DNA from: Gracilaria gracilis
Lineage: Eukaryota; Rhodophyta; Florideophyceae; Gracilariales; Gracilariaceae
DNA: 64,000 nt
Assembly (NCBI GenBank): GCA_030374805.1
Contig: JARGSG010000197.1
Span: 744,001 to 808,000 of the forward strand
Direction: 5' to 3'
Shown piece by piece: positions 1 through 11,000 of this stretch. The notes under the pieces were generated by a model, which saw nothing but the letters and a program-made list of their open reading frames with translations, searched no databases and was not told the origin of the DNA. Within the stretch, counting starts at the first letter, position 1. Each line of letters starts with the position of its first letter. The translations under genes were made by a program, and so were the position numbers.

Positions 1-325
1 AGAGCAAAGATTATCCTGCCACAGCTTGCAACAATGCATGTAACCTTATCTTACTACATTCTGTTGCTTTGAATATTAATTCTTAAAGTTATGAGATGCG
101 AATATGGTCAAGAAGGACGCGGAACGTTGTTCCACTGTTCTCTGAAAATTGCTGCTCGTCGCAATGAACTACCTTCTGCTCCGGACAGGACTGACAAGTC
201 TCTGATACAAATTGTTAAGTAGTGGCCGCTTAAGTTTTTGGCCTTCTTCAAGAGAGAAAAATGTCTTTAGAACAGATTTCTTGTCGCCTCCTAATCAGGG
301 GCGCCAGACCAAAATAAAGAAGGCG
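1..325 (+). mobile_element. 3' end of a non-LTR retrotransposon (LINE), decayed copy
   Basis: The stretch aligns by eye, over its whole length, with the 3' part of the longer LINE copy at 22740-23520: the same run of codons for the C-terminal CCHC-like segment (VKKD then Glu), the shared block around GTGGCCGCTTAAGTTTTTGG, and the same terminus GGGCGCCAGACC...AATAAAGAAGG. Stop codons and frameshifts break the reading frame, so this is a dead fragment. It continues beyond the left edge of the window. Confidence 0.75.
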
Positions 326-336
326 CTTTTTTTCGC

Positions 337-337
<1 letters not shown>

Positions 338-372
<35 letters not shown>
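338..372. repeat. (GTT)n microsatellite
   Basis: About ten perfect GTT units follow directly after the LINE 3' end. It may have grown from the trinucleotide-rich LINE tail. No coding context. Confidence 0.9.
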
Positions 373-1104
373 GAGAATGCCTTCTGTACTGACAATCGTA
401 CAAAGGGGCTATATGTAGTCCGAATGTTTTGCGATACAGGGTAAAAGGGTAACGTTAGCCCTCTTAACCGTTAACTACGCACAGTTTGCCGATTGCTATG
501 ACAAAGACTCGTTCATCCTGTCGTCACTTTCATCGCCTTGCTGCTCAGATTCGACCCTGTCTCAGTAAATTGATGCACAACTTCTCGGGTTGTGCATGAG
601 TTGCCCGTAACTCTTTTCGGAGTCACCGTCTTGCGGGCCGCATTTAGGGGAGAGGCCTAGAAAAATAGTTCTGAGAACCAACTGTTTCGAAAGGAGTAAT
701 GGGCCACACCAAAAAGAAGACGACTTCAGAATGAATTCAGATTTGGAATCGATAAAAAACTTTTTAATAGTTTTGCGAAAAAAAATACAGGATCAACAGA
801 GTGCAGAACACTTCCAGCTTCACTTCTGCTTCACAAGTTGTGAAATCACAACTCAAAGATTTACGAAAGTATCAAGAGCGCTCCAACTCTTCATTTCATG
901 ATAGGCCTGCTGACATACGATACGAGGAACCAGGTTCAAGGGTAAGAACCCCCTGCACTTTTCAGATCCTTTGACTAGCAAAGTTTCATAATATTTGGCT
1001 TACTGGTCGTAGAACGTAGAACTAAGGCGTTACAAGGAAGACGCAGATTGCAGTTACGATCACATTGAAGTCTCGCTGGTATCGTACCCTGCCCATCTAT
1101 CAAG
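373..1104. other. Intergenic region upstream of prefoldin
   Basis: No convincing coding sequence. It holds one copy of the recurring inverted motif AGGGTAACGTTAGCCCTCTT (about 445-464), overlapping a short palindrome TTAACCGTTAA at 464-474. The promoter of the prefoldin gene should lie in its right part, but no TATA box is evident. Confidence 0.5.
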
Positions 1105-1870
1105 ATGGAAACCATTTCGAAGGCAGCCGAACAAGCGAAAGAAAATGACGTTCTAGTCTCAACTCCAGTGACGGAGGATTTTCACCACGGCATTCCCACT
1201 GCCATTTTCTTTGTAAGTTGCGTTGACTCTCATGTTCGTCTGCTTTTAGAATTTCGGAATTCCATGTGGTTACGAAGGCAACTATTCACAATGCTAATAC
1301 TTTTATGTGATCTATTCCTTTTTTCCTGCTTAGGAAGACATCCCGGAAGTTGTCGAAAAGCACAATGCACCACTGCTGATCGACAAGCTTTCCAATTTAA
1401 GCCAAAGGTATCGCTTTTTTGAGGAGAAGTTGGTAAAGAGTCGAGACTCTCTTGAGGAGAAGGTGGCTGAAGTTCGTAGGGCCCTAAAAGCTGTTCAGTC
1501 TTTAGCAGAACGATCCTCACGAGCTGGAGAAAATGCGAAAGATATCGAGACCCACTTTGAACTGAGCGATGGTATTTATGCTAAGGCAAGCATTCCACCA
1601 ACAAACAAAGTGTGTTTGTGGTTGGGTGCCAATGTCATGGTTGAGTATTCGCACGAGGAAGCCAAAGCTCTGCTGTCGAAGAACTTGGCCAACGTTGAAA
1701 AGAGCTATGAGGAAACTTGCTCCGACATTAGCTATCTAAGGGATCAACTGAATACAACCGATGTGAATCTGTCAAGGGTATATAATCACCATGTGCAAGC
1801 AATGCGTACTGCTCCCAAGAACTCGAAACCTGCGAAAACTGGAGTTACTGTACCACTGCAGGCGAAGTAG
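1105..1870 (+). CDS. PFDN3: Prefoldin subunit 3 (VBP1-like), two exons
   Basis: Predicted subunit of the hexameric cytosolic prefoldin co-chaperone, which passes unfolded actin and tubulin to the CCT chaperonin. Exon 1 is 1105-1212, a 121-nt intron runs 1213-1333 (GTAAGT donor, TTAG acceptor, phase 0), and exon 2 runs to the stop at 1868-1870, giving 214 aa. Splicing joins GIPTAIFF to EDIPEVVEKH, restoring the alpha-subunit pattern: an N-terminal coiled coil (NLSQRYRFFEEKLVKSRDSL), a central beta hairpin (DGIYAKASIPPTNKVCLWLG) and a C-terminal coiled coil ending near RDQLNTTDVNLSRVYN. Length fits the family. It converges with the Sec7 gene, whose stop is about 140 bp away. Confidence 0.9.
1213..1333 (+). 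other. Spliceosomal intron of the prefoldin gene
   Basis: GTAAGT donor and TAG acceptor. Both flanks are in phase 0, and removal gives a continuous prefoldin frame, whereas the unspliced frame stops at 1422. Confidence 0.85.
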
Positions 1871-2011
1871 GTTTGTATCCATGATAGGAAACAAAAAAAC
1901 TTTTCGAAACACTTCCTGGATGGTGGGTGTCAGGAAGAAGAAACGATCCTGTCTTAGTTTTTTATTTATGTTGTTAGGTGTTGAGGTTGTGTACCTGTCT
2001 TCGTTCTCTTA

Positions 2012-5000
2012 TTAGGTCGAAACAACCGGTTCTTGCGGTGACAGAACAATACTTTCTGATCCGTCGCGTTCAGCGTTCACCTCGATTTGGTCGTTTTGCC
2101 TCAGTGGCACGGAGTCACCAGTTCCGTTTTCCCTGGATGAGTTACTTTGTTTGTTGTTGGTAGTTAGTGGGCCTTGAGTGGCAGCCGTAACAATTTCGTC
2201 AATGTCAGGAATGAAATCTCGCACCATTGTGAATGTGGCGTTCCACCTAACTTCGTCAGATTTTGACAACAATCCGCAACCACACATAACCAATAATACG
2301 TTCTTCACGGTTTCTGGGATATGTTCTAGAACTTCATCCTGTTCTGGTGTCCTGATCTCCGACTTAATGAATAGGATTTCCTTCTCAGGGGCAACACTAC
2401 TATTGTATGCTACTCGAAATACTTCCAATATCGCCATCCAAAGCTCAGTGAAAGCCGTTTCCGTGAGACCACTTGCTATTACTGAATGGTGTTGTAAAAA
2501 ACTCTTTGAAGTAAGAAAGATGGCTCGCATTCTGGTCCGATTGCAGGCAGCAATAACTGATTTCAACAATTGTTCATCGTGTTCCGCAGACACAGCGAAA
2601 GACCTTGGTCTGCTCCTTCGGACAGACGCGGCTGCGCTTTTCTCGGCGAGTAGTTTCCTTTGTGCGGCCTTTTCTGCCTCAATCGTAGCCGAAAGAAATC
2701 CATGAGTCATAAACAGTTGTGTCATCAAAGGAAGTATGACAGACGTCAAAGTTTGACCCCATTCTGTCGCAGACAAAAACTTAGCAGATCCACCAAGCGC
2801 AAGAACTCGTTCCACGACACCAAGTGCATGGTTGCGCACTTTGCCCCGAGAATCTCGGATGGAAGCCGCAAAGCCCAAGAACAAAGGACTCCAATATTCA
2901 GACCACATGCTTTCCTCGGGCTTCGCATCAATCTGTTCAGTCCCTAATGCAGACACTATTGAAGATTCAAAGTCCGCCTTTCTAACCTCGATCTTCTCTT
3001 TGAAAGTAGGAACCCGTTGCGCCAGAAGATATAAAAGATCAAGAGCTCGAATAGATACATCGACCGAAGAGCTGGATGTATATGCCAATATGGCGTCCAG
3101 TAAAGGTGCAAATGATTCCGATGATATCGCCTCAGTCGAATACTGGCCCCGAAGTATACCAGTTAACGTTGCAAGACCAATTTCTCTGGCTTTGGGTTGG
3201 TAGTGGGCTGCGTTTTCGAGAATGGAAAGGATAGCATGCCACCCGGAAGTGGATCGAATGATAGCACCATGAACTTCAATCATATTGTGAACACCTATTA
3301 CGATGGGCACTGAAAGAGCCTCTGCCGTATCTGTAGGCAAGCGAACCAAAAGATTCAACCCACGGAGGACATCATCTCGCAGTTCTGGACGATTCAAGAG
3401 ACGAACGCCAACGCGTAGTAGGGCTACAACAGCTCTTTCCAGAACCGAGGACGGATATGTAGCAGGAGCAATAATTCGAACCAACAAGCTGTGCAGGGCC
3501 GGCCACGGAATGTGCAATCGATCGCGATTTTGAAAAGTTAGTTCACATAGTGCGTCTACGCAGAAGGAAATGATAAGTTCTCGCGCTTTTCTTTCATCTC
3601 TTTCTCGGAGTGAGCCTTCCCAACTTTGTGATAAACCAAAAGACGGGTAGTCGGAGTCCGACTCGGCGGTGGCCCTTGATGACTGTCTTGGATTCACACC
3701 TGCAATTATGGAGGAATCATTGGTTGGACTTTGGGGAGCTATTTCTGCCCAGTCGATAACAGAGAGATTGCCATTCACGGATACCGTATTGGGAGGCGCA
3801 TCAGTTCCTTTGCCATCGTCATCCGTTTTGGTACTCATGACTCTTATTGCAGACCGAGCTATTGCTTGAGATAAGAACTCCAATGCGGATGACTGCAAAA
3901 CTTTGGCTTCCTTAATTACCACCTCTTCTATCCGGCAGCTCGCGATGCATCTTCGAGCAAGATCCAACGCCTCTGTTTCTTCACGAGTTTTCATTCTTAA
4001 GTATGATGGCGCGATATGCGACACCTTCCTTCGAGTATGGCCGTGTACCGCACCATCATCTTCGTGATCGTCATAATCTTCGTCATCTGAGTCCAACTCA
4101 GAACCAATAGATGCGGCTAGAATTGCAGCAAAAAACCCATTCGCCCTTGTCGTCCGTTTCGGCTTCTCTTCTTCGAAGGGTTGGCCAGCTTTTGAAGATT
4201 GTGAGGGCCACCAAGAAGGGATCAGAGAAGACTGGTACGGCTGTTCAGCAGAGGATACTATCAATTCTGGTCCGTATCCTCCAAGTTGTTGCTCCAGCTC
4301 TGGCGGTAGAAGGCAAAGCGCATGCAATCGTAGCAAATATGAAACAAGAGCCTGCCACCCATCGGCTTGCAGCCAGTCGCCACACTGACGAGATACCCCT
4401 GACAAAGCTACGGAGGCCATCTGGGCCTTAATGTCCGTCCCAAATCGTACAGCAGCACCATGCAAGGGCCCTTCTCGAATAGTTGTGGCGGTGCACAAAG
4501 AGGAAATAACTGCATCAGTTGGCCGTCCAATCCTAAACGATGTGGCACATCTTGTCACGGATAGAAATCCTTCAAGGGCTTTCTGAACAGAATTGGCGTC
4601 TCCAGCCTCGTTGAGAATTGAGTTTGTTGCCACAACTGCAGCTTCCCATGACAGGAAGAAGAGGTCCTCCTCAAACACAAGCGAACTCTGAGCCGTCGGG
4701 AAATCTGACACTTCGGACTCCATGCGGTTGACTTGCTCGTCCCAGAGAAGGTCGGTTAGTGCCCCGATGCCAGCCTCGTCACTCATACGGATTTCCACTT
4801 CAGCTATAGAATTGTATACCTCAGACAAGAACCACCGAGGGAAGTCGGACTTATCATTGAGACCTCGACAGTTTCTCACGAAATCTTCCAGAGTCATCTT
4901 ATTCCTGATGGAGTCGTTGTGCAGGTCTGTGTTCAGCATAACTACCGAGTAGCTCAACACATAAGCAGCATCGGCGCTCTTTAGCACAGCTCCACCAGGA

Positions 5001-7279
5001 TAACTCTCTTCTGTCTGCGCTCTTTCTGGCTTCTCAGGCGTGGGAGCTCCTGTGCTGGCTGGGCTCCCTGATTCTTGTTTAGGGTCATTTGAAAAGCTAA
5101 TGGCTCCAGCTTCATCTGTCGAGTTTTCTGGACTTGAGCCTGCAGCTCCGGGACTTTCTTGATACTGGGCGAAGTATCTATCAGCGAAGGATTGAACAAT
5201 TCTGCTTATCTTCTGGGCTTCACCTGGAAGACGGAAACTTTCAAGAAACACTCGGAGTGACTCGGTAAACGGCCTGCCTGCAAACTTGAAAGTGGCAGTG
5301 TAGTCGGCAAGAACGCGCCTGGAGAGGTTGTCAGGTTCCCCAAGAATGACCCCGATTTTCTCCTTACTCAGACCTGGCGTATCCCTTAGGAAACGCACGA
5401 TAGCCTTGACGTCTCCTTCTAGGTCTTCGCTCACTGTCCCGTCCGAGTCAGAGTTCTTGAAAATGAATCCATGGCTACGAAGGATTGGTATTAGCTTCGC
5501 AGCCTTGTTAATTTTGTCTGATGTGTTGAACTCTTCTCCGGCTCGCTGTAAGCGTTTCTTCTCTCTTCGCACTTGCCGTCCAAGCTTCTGCGACTCGTAA
5601 TCCATGGACGGGGGGCTTGATAGTCCAGTGGTTTCCAGCTTCAGCCTGTCACTAATCGTGTCAATTATAGCTAACACAGCTTCTGCACATAACAAAGCGC
5701 AAGCTCTTCCAAATCGCGACGCCTCAGGATGTCCCCCGCTGACGGGTAAAATGGAGTCTTCGTCATCACTCTCAGGATCCCCTGTCGCATCCGCCAGCCG
5801 ATGTGTACCACTGGAAGACGCACGGAGCCGTTTGCTCCGTCGACGAAATCTATTGGTCTTCGCAGCCTGACCAAGCGCTTCTAACAAGGGATGAACCATA
5901 TCTGTCCTCTTCATTTCGCAGTCCGCCAATCGATACATAACGCAAAGCAGACCTGGTGTAGAAAAGAGGGCTGCCAACGATTCCAATCCAATTTCCCTGA
6001 TAACAGGATCCAACTCGACAGGAACCGGTGCAAGCGAGCCGCTGCTTCCAAGCGTGGATTGTGAGGTTGCAGGATTGCCTTTCGATTGGTCATCAGCGCG
6101 GTGTTTATTTCCCCCCATCGCAGGAGGTAACACGTTCTCGTAGCCTGATATATAATACGGGTACACACGGTCAAGCAACGCAAACAGAAGCGGGGCTCCG
6201 TTTTCTTCTAAGACATGAACCAGTTGAGTCGCTATTGTAAACGCTGCGGCGATTATGCCTGGTTCAGATTGATAGTTACCAAGTGTCCGTAGAATGCCAC
6301 GAGAGCAGTCTCTAAGCAAATATCGTTTTAGAACGGGATGTGACCTGAGATTTGAACCCGCAGCTGCTAGAAGGGAGGATATGAGTTCCAATCCCAAAAT
6401 CCTTTCCGCTGATGACTGAGCATAAAGAGGATCCGCCATTCGCGAAACAAGCTCGACAAGAGCTGCGATCATCGCCACAGAAGCCGGACCGTGCTGATTG
6501 AAGGAATCCGAATCAAAAGCATAGCCAAAGGCCGGCCCACTCATACCATGAGCAAATATTGACGGGACATCGCTTTGTTGAAGTTTGTTATGAGTTATGA
6601 TAGTATGTGTCTGCTCGCCAATAGCTGAACAAATTTCAACAAGGGCGGCATCAGCAGTGCTCTTCAACAGTATTGATGCACGACGCCTGCCAGATGCGAT
6701 TCCCATGCAAGCCTCAACTGATCGCAGAACGGACGCATCCGCGAGCATAGGCAGCGCGGCCGAGCAAATAACAGTAGTTAGCACTCGCGTTATACGTGAC
6801 AGTACGACCTCATCTGAGGCTGGATCAGTGGCGTCGAAGCGGCAGGCGGCAGCAGCATCTATGATAGAACTGAGTGCTGGTGCATACTCATGGAGCAACT
6901 GTTTCCCTTTGGCTAACAGAATGATGTGCGCGGCAATTGTATCCAATGACTTTAGCGCCACACCGGTGATTATGCCTGAGGCATCGCGGGAGCGCACCAC
7001 CTCAAAAAAGGGATCCAAGGCGTTTAGAAGAGCATCTGGGGGGATGAGGGACTTGTCAGACCAGGCGGGACTGGACTGGTTCGGAAGGACGGCAGACACT
7101 GGTACGCGTACAACTTCGCGAAGCGACTTGACTTCTTTGACAAGAGGATGCTCCGCTGGCTGGGGCGTAGAGGCGAACGAGAGAAGATAGCCGAAACGGC
7201 GATTTCTGCGCAGAGCACTCAGAAGCTCCCTGGCTTCGCCGAGAAGAACGACGGATAGAGATATAGGTGTGTCAGGCAT
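2012..7279 (-). CDS. Sec7-domain ARF guanine-nucleotide exchange factor, GBF1/GNOM type
   Basis: Large single-exon protein of 1755 aa that should load GTP onto ARF GTPases at Golgi or endosomal membranes and so drive COPI or clathrin coat assembly. The Sec7 domain lies at about residues 620-830. It holds motif 1, FRLPGEAQKI, whose Glu687 is the catalytic 'glutamic finger', and motif 2, LSYSVVMLNTDLHN. Context around it (RVLADYTATFKFAGRPF) looks more like GBF1/GNOM than BIG or cytohesin. The N-terminal 600 residues would hold the DCB-HUS regions and the C-terminal half the helical HDS repeats. An acidic patch (SDDEDYDDHEDD) lies after Sec7. The ATG at 7277-7279 begins MPDTPISLSV. It is head-to-head with exportin-1. 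Clathrin heavy chain, a possible effector-pathway partner, is encoded in the same island. Confidence 0.92.
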   Translation of the reverse strand: MPDTPISLSVVLLGEARELLSALRRNRRFGYLLSFASTPQPAEHPLVKEVKSLREVVRVPVSAVLPNQSSPAWSDKSLIPPDALLNALDPFFEVVRSRDASGIITGVALKSLDTIAAHIILLAKGKQLLHEYAPALSSIIDAAAACRFDATDPASDEVVLSRITRVLTTVICSAALPMLADASVLRSVEACMGIASGRRRASILLKSTADAALVEICSAIGEQTHTIITHNKLQQSDVPSIFAHGMSGPAFGYAFDSDSFNQHGPASVAMIAALVELVSRMADPLYAQSSAERILGLELISSLLAAAGSNLRSHPVLKRYLLRDCSRGILRTLGNYQSEPGIIAAAFTIATQLVHVLEENGAPLLFALLDRVYPYYISGYENVLPPAMGGNKHRADDQSKGNPATSQSTLGSSGSLAPVPVELDPVIREIGLESLAALFSTPGLLCVMYRLADCEMKRTDMVHPLLEALGQAAKTNRFRRRSKRLRASSSGTHRLADATGDPESDDEDSILPVSGGHPEASRFGRACALLCAEAVLAIIDTISDRLKLETTGLSSPPSMDYESQKLGRQVRREKKRLQRAGEEFNTSDKINKAAKLIPILRSHGFIFKNSDSDGTVSEDLEGDVKAIVRFLRDTPGLSKEKIGVILGEPDNLSRRVLADYTATFKFAGRPFTESLRVFLESFRLPGEAQKISRIVQSFADRYFAQYQESPGAAGSSPENSTDEAGAISFSNDPKQESGSPASTGAPTPEKPERAQTEESYPGGAVLKSADAAYVLSYSVVMLNTDLHNDSIRNKMTLEDFVRNCRGLNDKSDFPRWFLSEVYNSIAEVEIRMSDEAGIGALTDLLWDEQVNRMESEVSDFPTAQSSLVFEEDLFFLSWEAAVVATNSILNEAGDANSVQKALEGFLSVTRCATSFRIGRPTDAVISSLCTATTIREGPLHGAAVRFGTDIKAQMASVALSGVSRQCGDWLQADGWQALVSYLLRLHALCLLPPELEQQLGGYGPELIVSSAEQPYQSSLIPSWWPSQSSKAGQPFEEEKPKRTTRANGFFAAILAASIGSELDSDDEDYDDHEDDGAVHGHTRRKVSHIAPSYLRMKTREETEALDLARRCIASCRIEEVVIKEAKVLQSSALEFLSQAIARSAIRVMSTKTDDDGKGTDAPPNTVSVNGNLSVIDWAEIAPQSPTNDSSIIAGVNPRQSSRATAESDSDYPSFGLSQSWEGSLRERDERKARELIISFCVDALCELTFQNRDRLHIPWPALHSLLVRIIAPATYPSSVLERAVVALLRVGVRLLNRPELRDDVLRGLNLLVRLPTDTAEALSVPIVIGVHNMIEVHGAIIRSTSGWHAILSILENAAHYQPKAREIGLATLTGILRGQYSTEAISSESFAPLLDAILAYTSSSSVDVSIRALDLLYLLAQRVPTFKEKIEVRKADFESSIVSALGTEQIDAKPEESMWSEYWSPLFLGFAASIRDSRGKVRNHALGVVERVLALGGSAKFLSATEWGQTLTSVILPLMTQLFMTHGFLSATIEAEKAAQRKLLAEKSAAASVRRSRPRSFAVSAEHDEQLLKSVIAACNRTRMRAIFLTSKSFLQHHSVIASGLTETAFTELWMAILEVFRVAYNSSVAPEKEILFIKSEIRTPEQDEVLEHIPETVKNVLLVMCGCGLLSKSDEVRWNATFTMVRDFIPDIDEIVTAATQGPLTTNNKQSNSSRENGTGDSVPLRQNDQIEVNAERDGSESIVLSPQEPVVST

Positions 7280-8097
7280 ACTTGCGGAAGGTGACCATGC
7301 GCGGGCGATGATGACATCAATAAAAGAAGGGGTGGGGGATTGAGAACTGGAGGATGCGAAGAGGGTGTGTGTTTCACGTTAGAAGCGTTGAAGAGTGTGA
7401 GGAATACTGACCCAAAAGTCGTTAACCATTCCTACGGTGACAACCGCCGACAGGAAACTGCAGCTGCTGTCGAAGGCACTCGAGCGCGTGCAAGATGGGC
7501 TGCAATGCAATTGCGGTTGAAACAGGAGCATTTTGACTGTCGTCAGCAGCGACGGATGCGGTGAACTGTCAGAAGCGCCACACGAACTGTCAGGCGATGG
7601 CAGGCAGATGCTCTTGCAAGTACAACCCGTGTACAAGTGGCCGCGTGTATACACTCATTGGTTATGGAGAGCCAAAATGCATTTGACTCGCGTCCGAACC
7701 TTATTTGGGTGGCCTCAACGCATGCCCCTACATAACCTTACCAGTAGATACAGCGCGCGCGGCAAGCTCTCGTTCGTGCCGAAAAGGCCCCACCAACGTG
7801 GCTACAGTATTGGTTGTCGAGCGGATCTACTACGAAGGTAGACAAGAACGTGTTTCACATCGCTCTATCCCATCTCCAACTATTCGCCTTCTTCCTTCGT
7901 TCAAAACCCCTGCCTCTCCGATCCGTCCTTCTTTGGCTTCTCTCACACCCCCTCGCGCCTGCTGGTGCACTCTATTCCACGAAACACCGCGGCGCAGCGA
8001 CGCGTCGTCGCTCCGTCGCTTGTCGACTCGCTGCACTTTCCTCGCCTCTGCCCCTTCCCAGACACTCAATCCCTCTTTTCCCTTTTCACCCTGATCA
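7280..8097. promoter_or_regulatory. Shared promoter region between the Sec7 and exportin-1 genes
   Basis: An 818-bp gap between two head-to-head starts. No TATA box is evident on either side. The last 250 bp before exportin-1 are pyrimidine rich (runs of CTTC, CCTC and TCTCTCC), as often seen near algal start sites. This is inferred from position only. Confidence 0.4.
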
Positions 8098-11000
8098 ATG
8101 GACCGTCTCGCTGACCCTTCTATCTCTGACGAGGAGTATGTCTCTCTTCTGGAGCAGCCTATCAGCATTTTGTACAACTCCCCGAACGCATCCGACCGCA
8201 ATGCAGCCCAGATGCTGCTTACACAACTGCAGGACATGCCGAACGCATGGGTGCGCGTTGACAAAGTGCTTGATCATCAGTCTTCCTCCATTAACGCAAA
8301 GTTCTTCGCGTTGCAAATTTTGGAAAAGCTGATCCGTTATCGGTGGAAGACCTTACCGCGAAGTACCTGCGAGAGCATACGTAACTACGTTGTCAATAAG
8401 GTCATCCGCCTTTCAGAGACTGATGAATCGCTTCGACGTGAACGAGTCTTTGTTTCGAAGCTCAACCTCATTCTTGTCCAGGTCGTCAAGCAGGAATGGC
8501 CCGCCAAGTGGCAGTCCTTCATGACCGAAATTGTTGGCGCCAGTCGAAGCAGCGTCAGTCTCTGTGAAAATAACATGAAGATTCTTCGCTTGCTTTCAGA
8601 AGAAGTCTTCGAGTTTTCCACCGGTCAGATGACCCATGATAAGATTCAAGAACTAAAGAAACAATTTAACGATGACTTCGCCAGAGTATTTCAGCTTTGT
8701 CAGTATGTGTTTGAATCTGCGAGTGAACTTCAGTCATCACGCCCAGCTCTTCTTGTCGCAACCCTGAAAACACTTGAGAAGTTTCTGTCGTGGATCCCCC
8801 TTGGTTACATATTCGAAACTCAGCTTATCGAACTTCTCGTCGGTTTTATGGGCGTTTCGTCTTTGCGAAATGCTACCATACCGTGTTTGGTTGAGATAGC
8901 GTCGCTTTCATCAATGGGCCCAAAGAACTATGATGAGCGATTCGGTCTCTTGTTTCTTTCGTTTGTGAAGCAACTTGTTGTTGTTCTACCCCGTGATACC
9001 GATATCGCACGGGCGTATGAGGACGCCGACGACGAAACACAAGGGTTCGTGATGAACCTCGCATTGTTCTTCACAGGCTTTTTCAAGTCCCATACACGCC
9101 TTCTTAACGTAGAAGGCCCCCCTGATATGCAAGAAGCACTAAGAATAGCACACGAGTACCTTGTCAACATTTCCAGAGTTTCTAATGTTGAGGTGTTTAA
9201 GACGTGCTTGGAATGGTGGTCCCGGCTGGCATTGGATTTGTACGAGACTGAATGTCATTCATCTCCTCGCCGTGACCGAACCAGTCCGCTTATGCTCGAG
9301 CGATCTCCAGAAGTACAGACAGCGGCGTTGGTAACGTTAGCATTGAACCCAAATGGTATCCCGAGAAGTACGCTTCGTTTGTCAGCGAAGAGAGCTTTCT
9401 ATGCCCCTATCCTCGCTGAATTGCGTCAAGTAATGATCTCACGGATGGCAAAGCCTGAAGAAGTGTTGATTGTAGAGGATGAGAACGGAGAAATTGTTCG
9501 TGAAACGACGAAGGACACAGACGCCATCGCCCTGTACAAGACAATGAGAGAAACGCTTGTGTATTTGACACACCTTGACACTCAAAACACTGAAAACATC
9601 ATGCTCTCGAAGTTAAGTGCTCAAATAGATAATAGTGAATGGTCATGGCACAACTTGAACACTCTTTGTTGGGCAATTGGCAGTATTTCCGGAGCTATGG
9701 GAGAAGAAGAGGAAAGAAAGTTCCTTGTAACCGTTGTAAAGGAACTTCTCCAACTATGTGAGATTAAGCGCGGGAAAGACAACAAGGCCGTTGTTGCATC
9801 GAACATTCTGTATGTCGTTGGTCAATATCCACGATTCCTAAGAGCGCACTGGAAGTTTTTGAAAACGGTTGTCAACAAACTGTTTGAGTTCATGCATGAG
9901 ACACACCCAGGAGTGCAGGATATGGCATGTGACACGTTCTTGAAAATTGCGCAGAAGTGCCGAAACAAGTTCGTGAATGAACAGTCAGGCGAGACTGAAC
10001 CGTTTATTGTTGAAATGCTTGACAAGCTACCAGAAATCATTCAGAAGTTGGAGCCCCACCAGATTCACTCATTCTACGAATCTTGTGGATGTATTATAGC
10101 AAGCGAAGTTGATCCAACGCGACAGTCACAGCTCATAATGAAGCTGTTTGAACTTCCAAACAGTAGCTGGCAGCAGCTGTTGTATTCGGCCTCTTTCTCA
10201 GAGGAAATCCTAACTGAACGCGATAAGATGAAGAACTTTTCAAGTATACTACGGACCAATTCCAGAGTGGCAGAGTCACTAGGGCCCCCATATCTAGTTC
10301 AACTTGAATGGATCTTTAATGATATGATGAAGGTTTACAAGGCCTACTCGAGTTTGATTCAGACTGCGGTAGCCAATGGTGGTCAGTTTGCAACAAAGAC
10401 TTCTCTGGTTCGGAACATGAGGGCTGTGAAGAGAGAGGTTCTTAGAGTTCTAGAAACTTGTATAAGGAAATCCGACGAAAAGAACCGAGAAAAGATCCAA
10501 AAAGGAATCATTGAACAGCTTACCGACCCAGTGCTTGGTGACTATTACAGCTCTGGCCCTGATGCACGAGAACCTGCAGTTTTATCACTCTTCTCAACGA
10601 TTGTCACCTATATGCAAGGAACCCTAACTACGTCCGCCATTACTGTCATATTCAAATCCCTCGTTCGCGTAACAGTCGATATGATTACAAACAATTTCGA
10701 AGATTTCCCCGACGCTCGAATCAATTTCTTCTTACTCTTGAGGTCTGTTAACCAACACAATTTCGCTGCACTTTTTGCTCTTAGTGAAAATCCGGCAGCC
10801 GCGGAGGCGGACTTTCGCTTTGTTATCAACGCTATAGTATGGGCCTTTAAACATACGGAAAGAAATGTGGCGGAAACAGGATTACAGATCCTTCTAGAGA
10901 TGCTGCGGAAAGTGGATAGTTCGCCGTTCGTGAACTATTTCTATAGGATCTACTTCAAATTGATCTTGAATGATATTCTATCGGTGATGACCGATACTTT

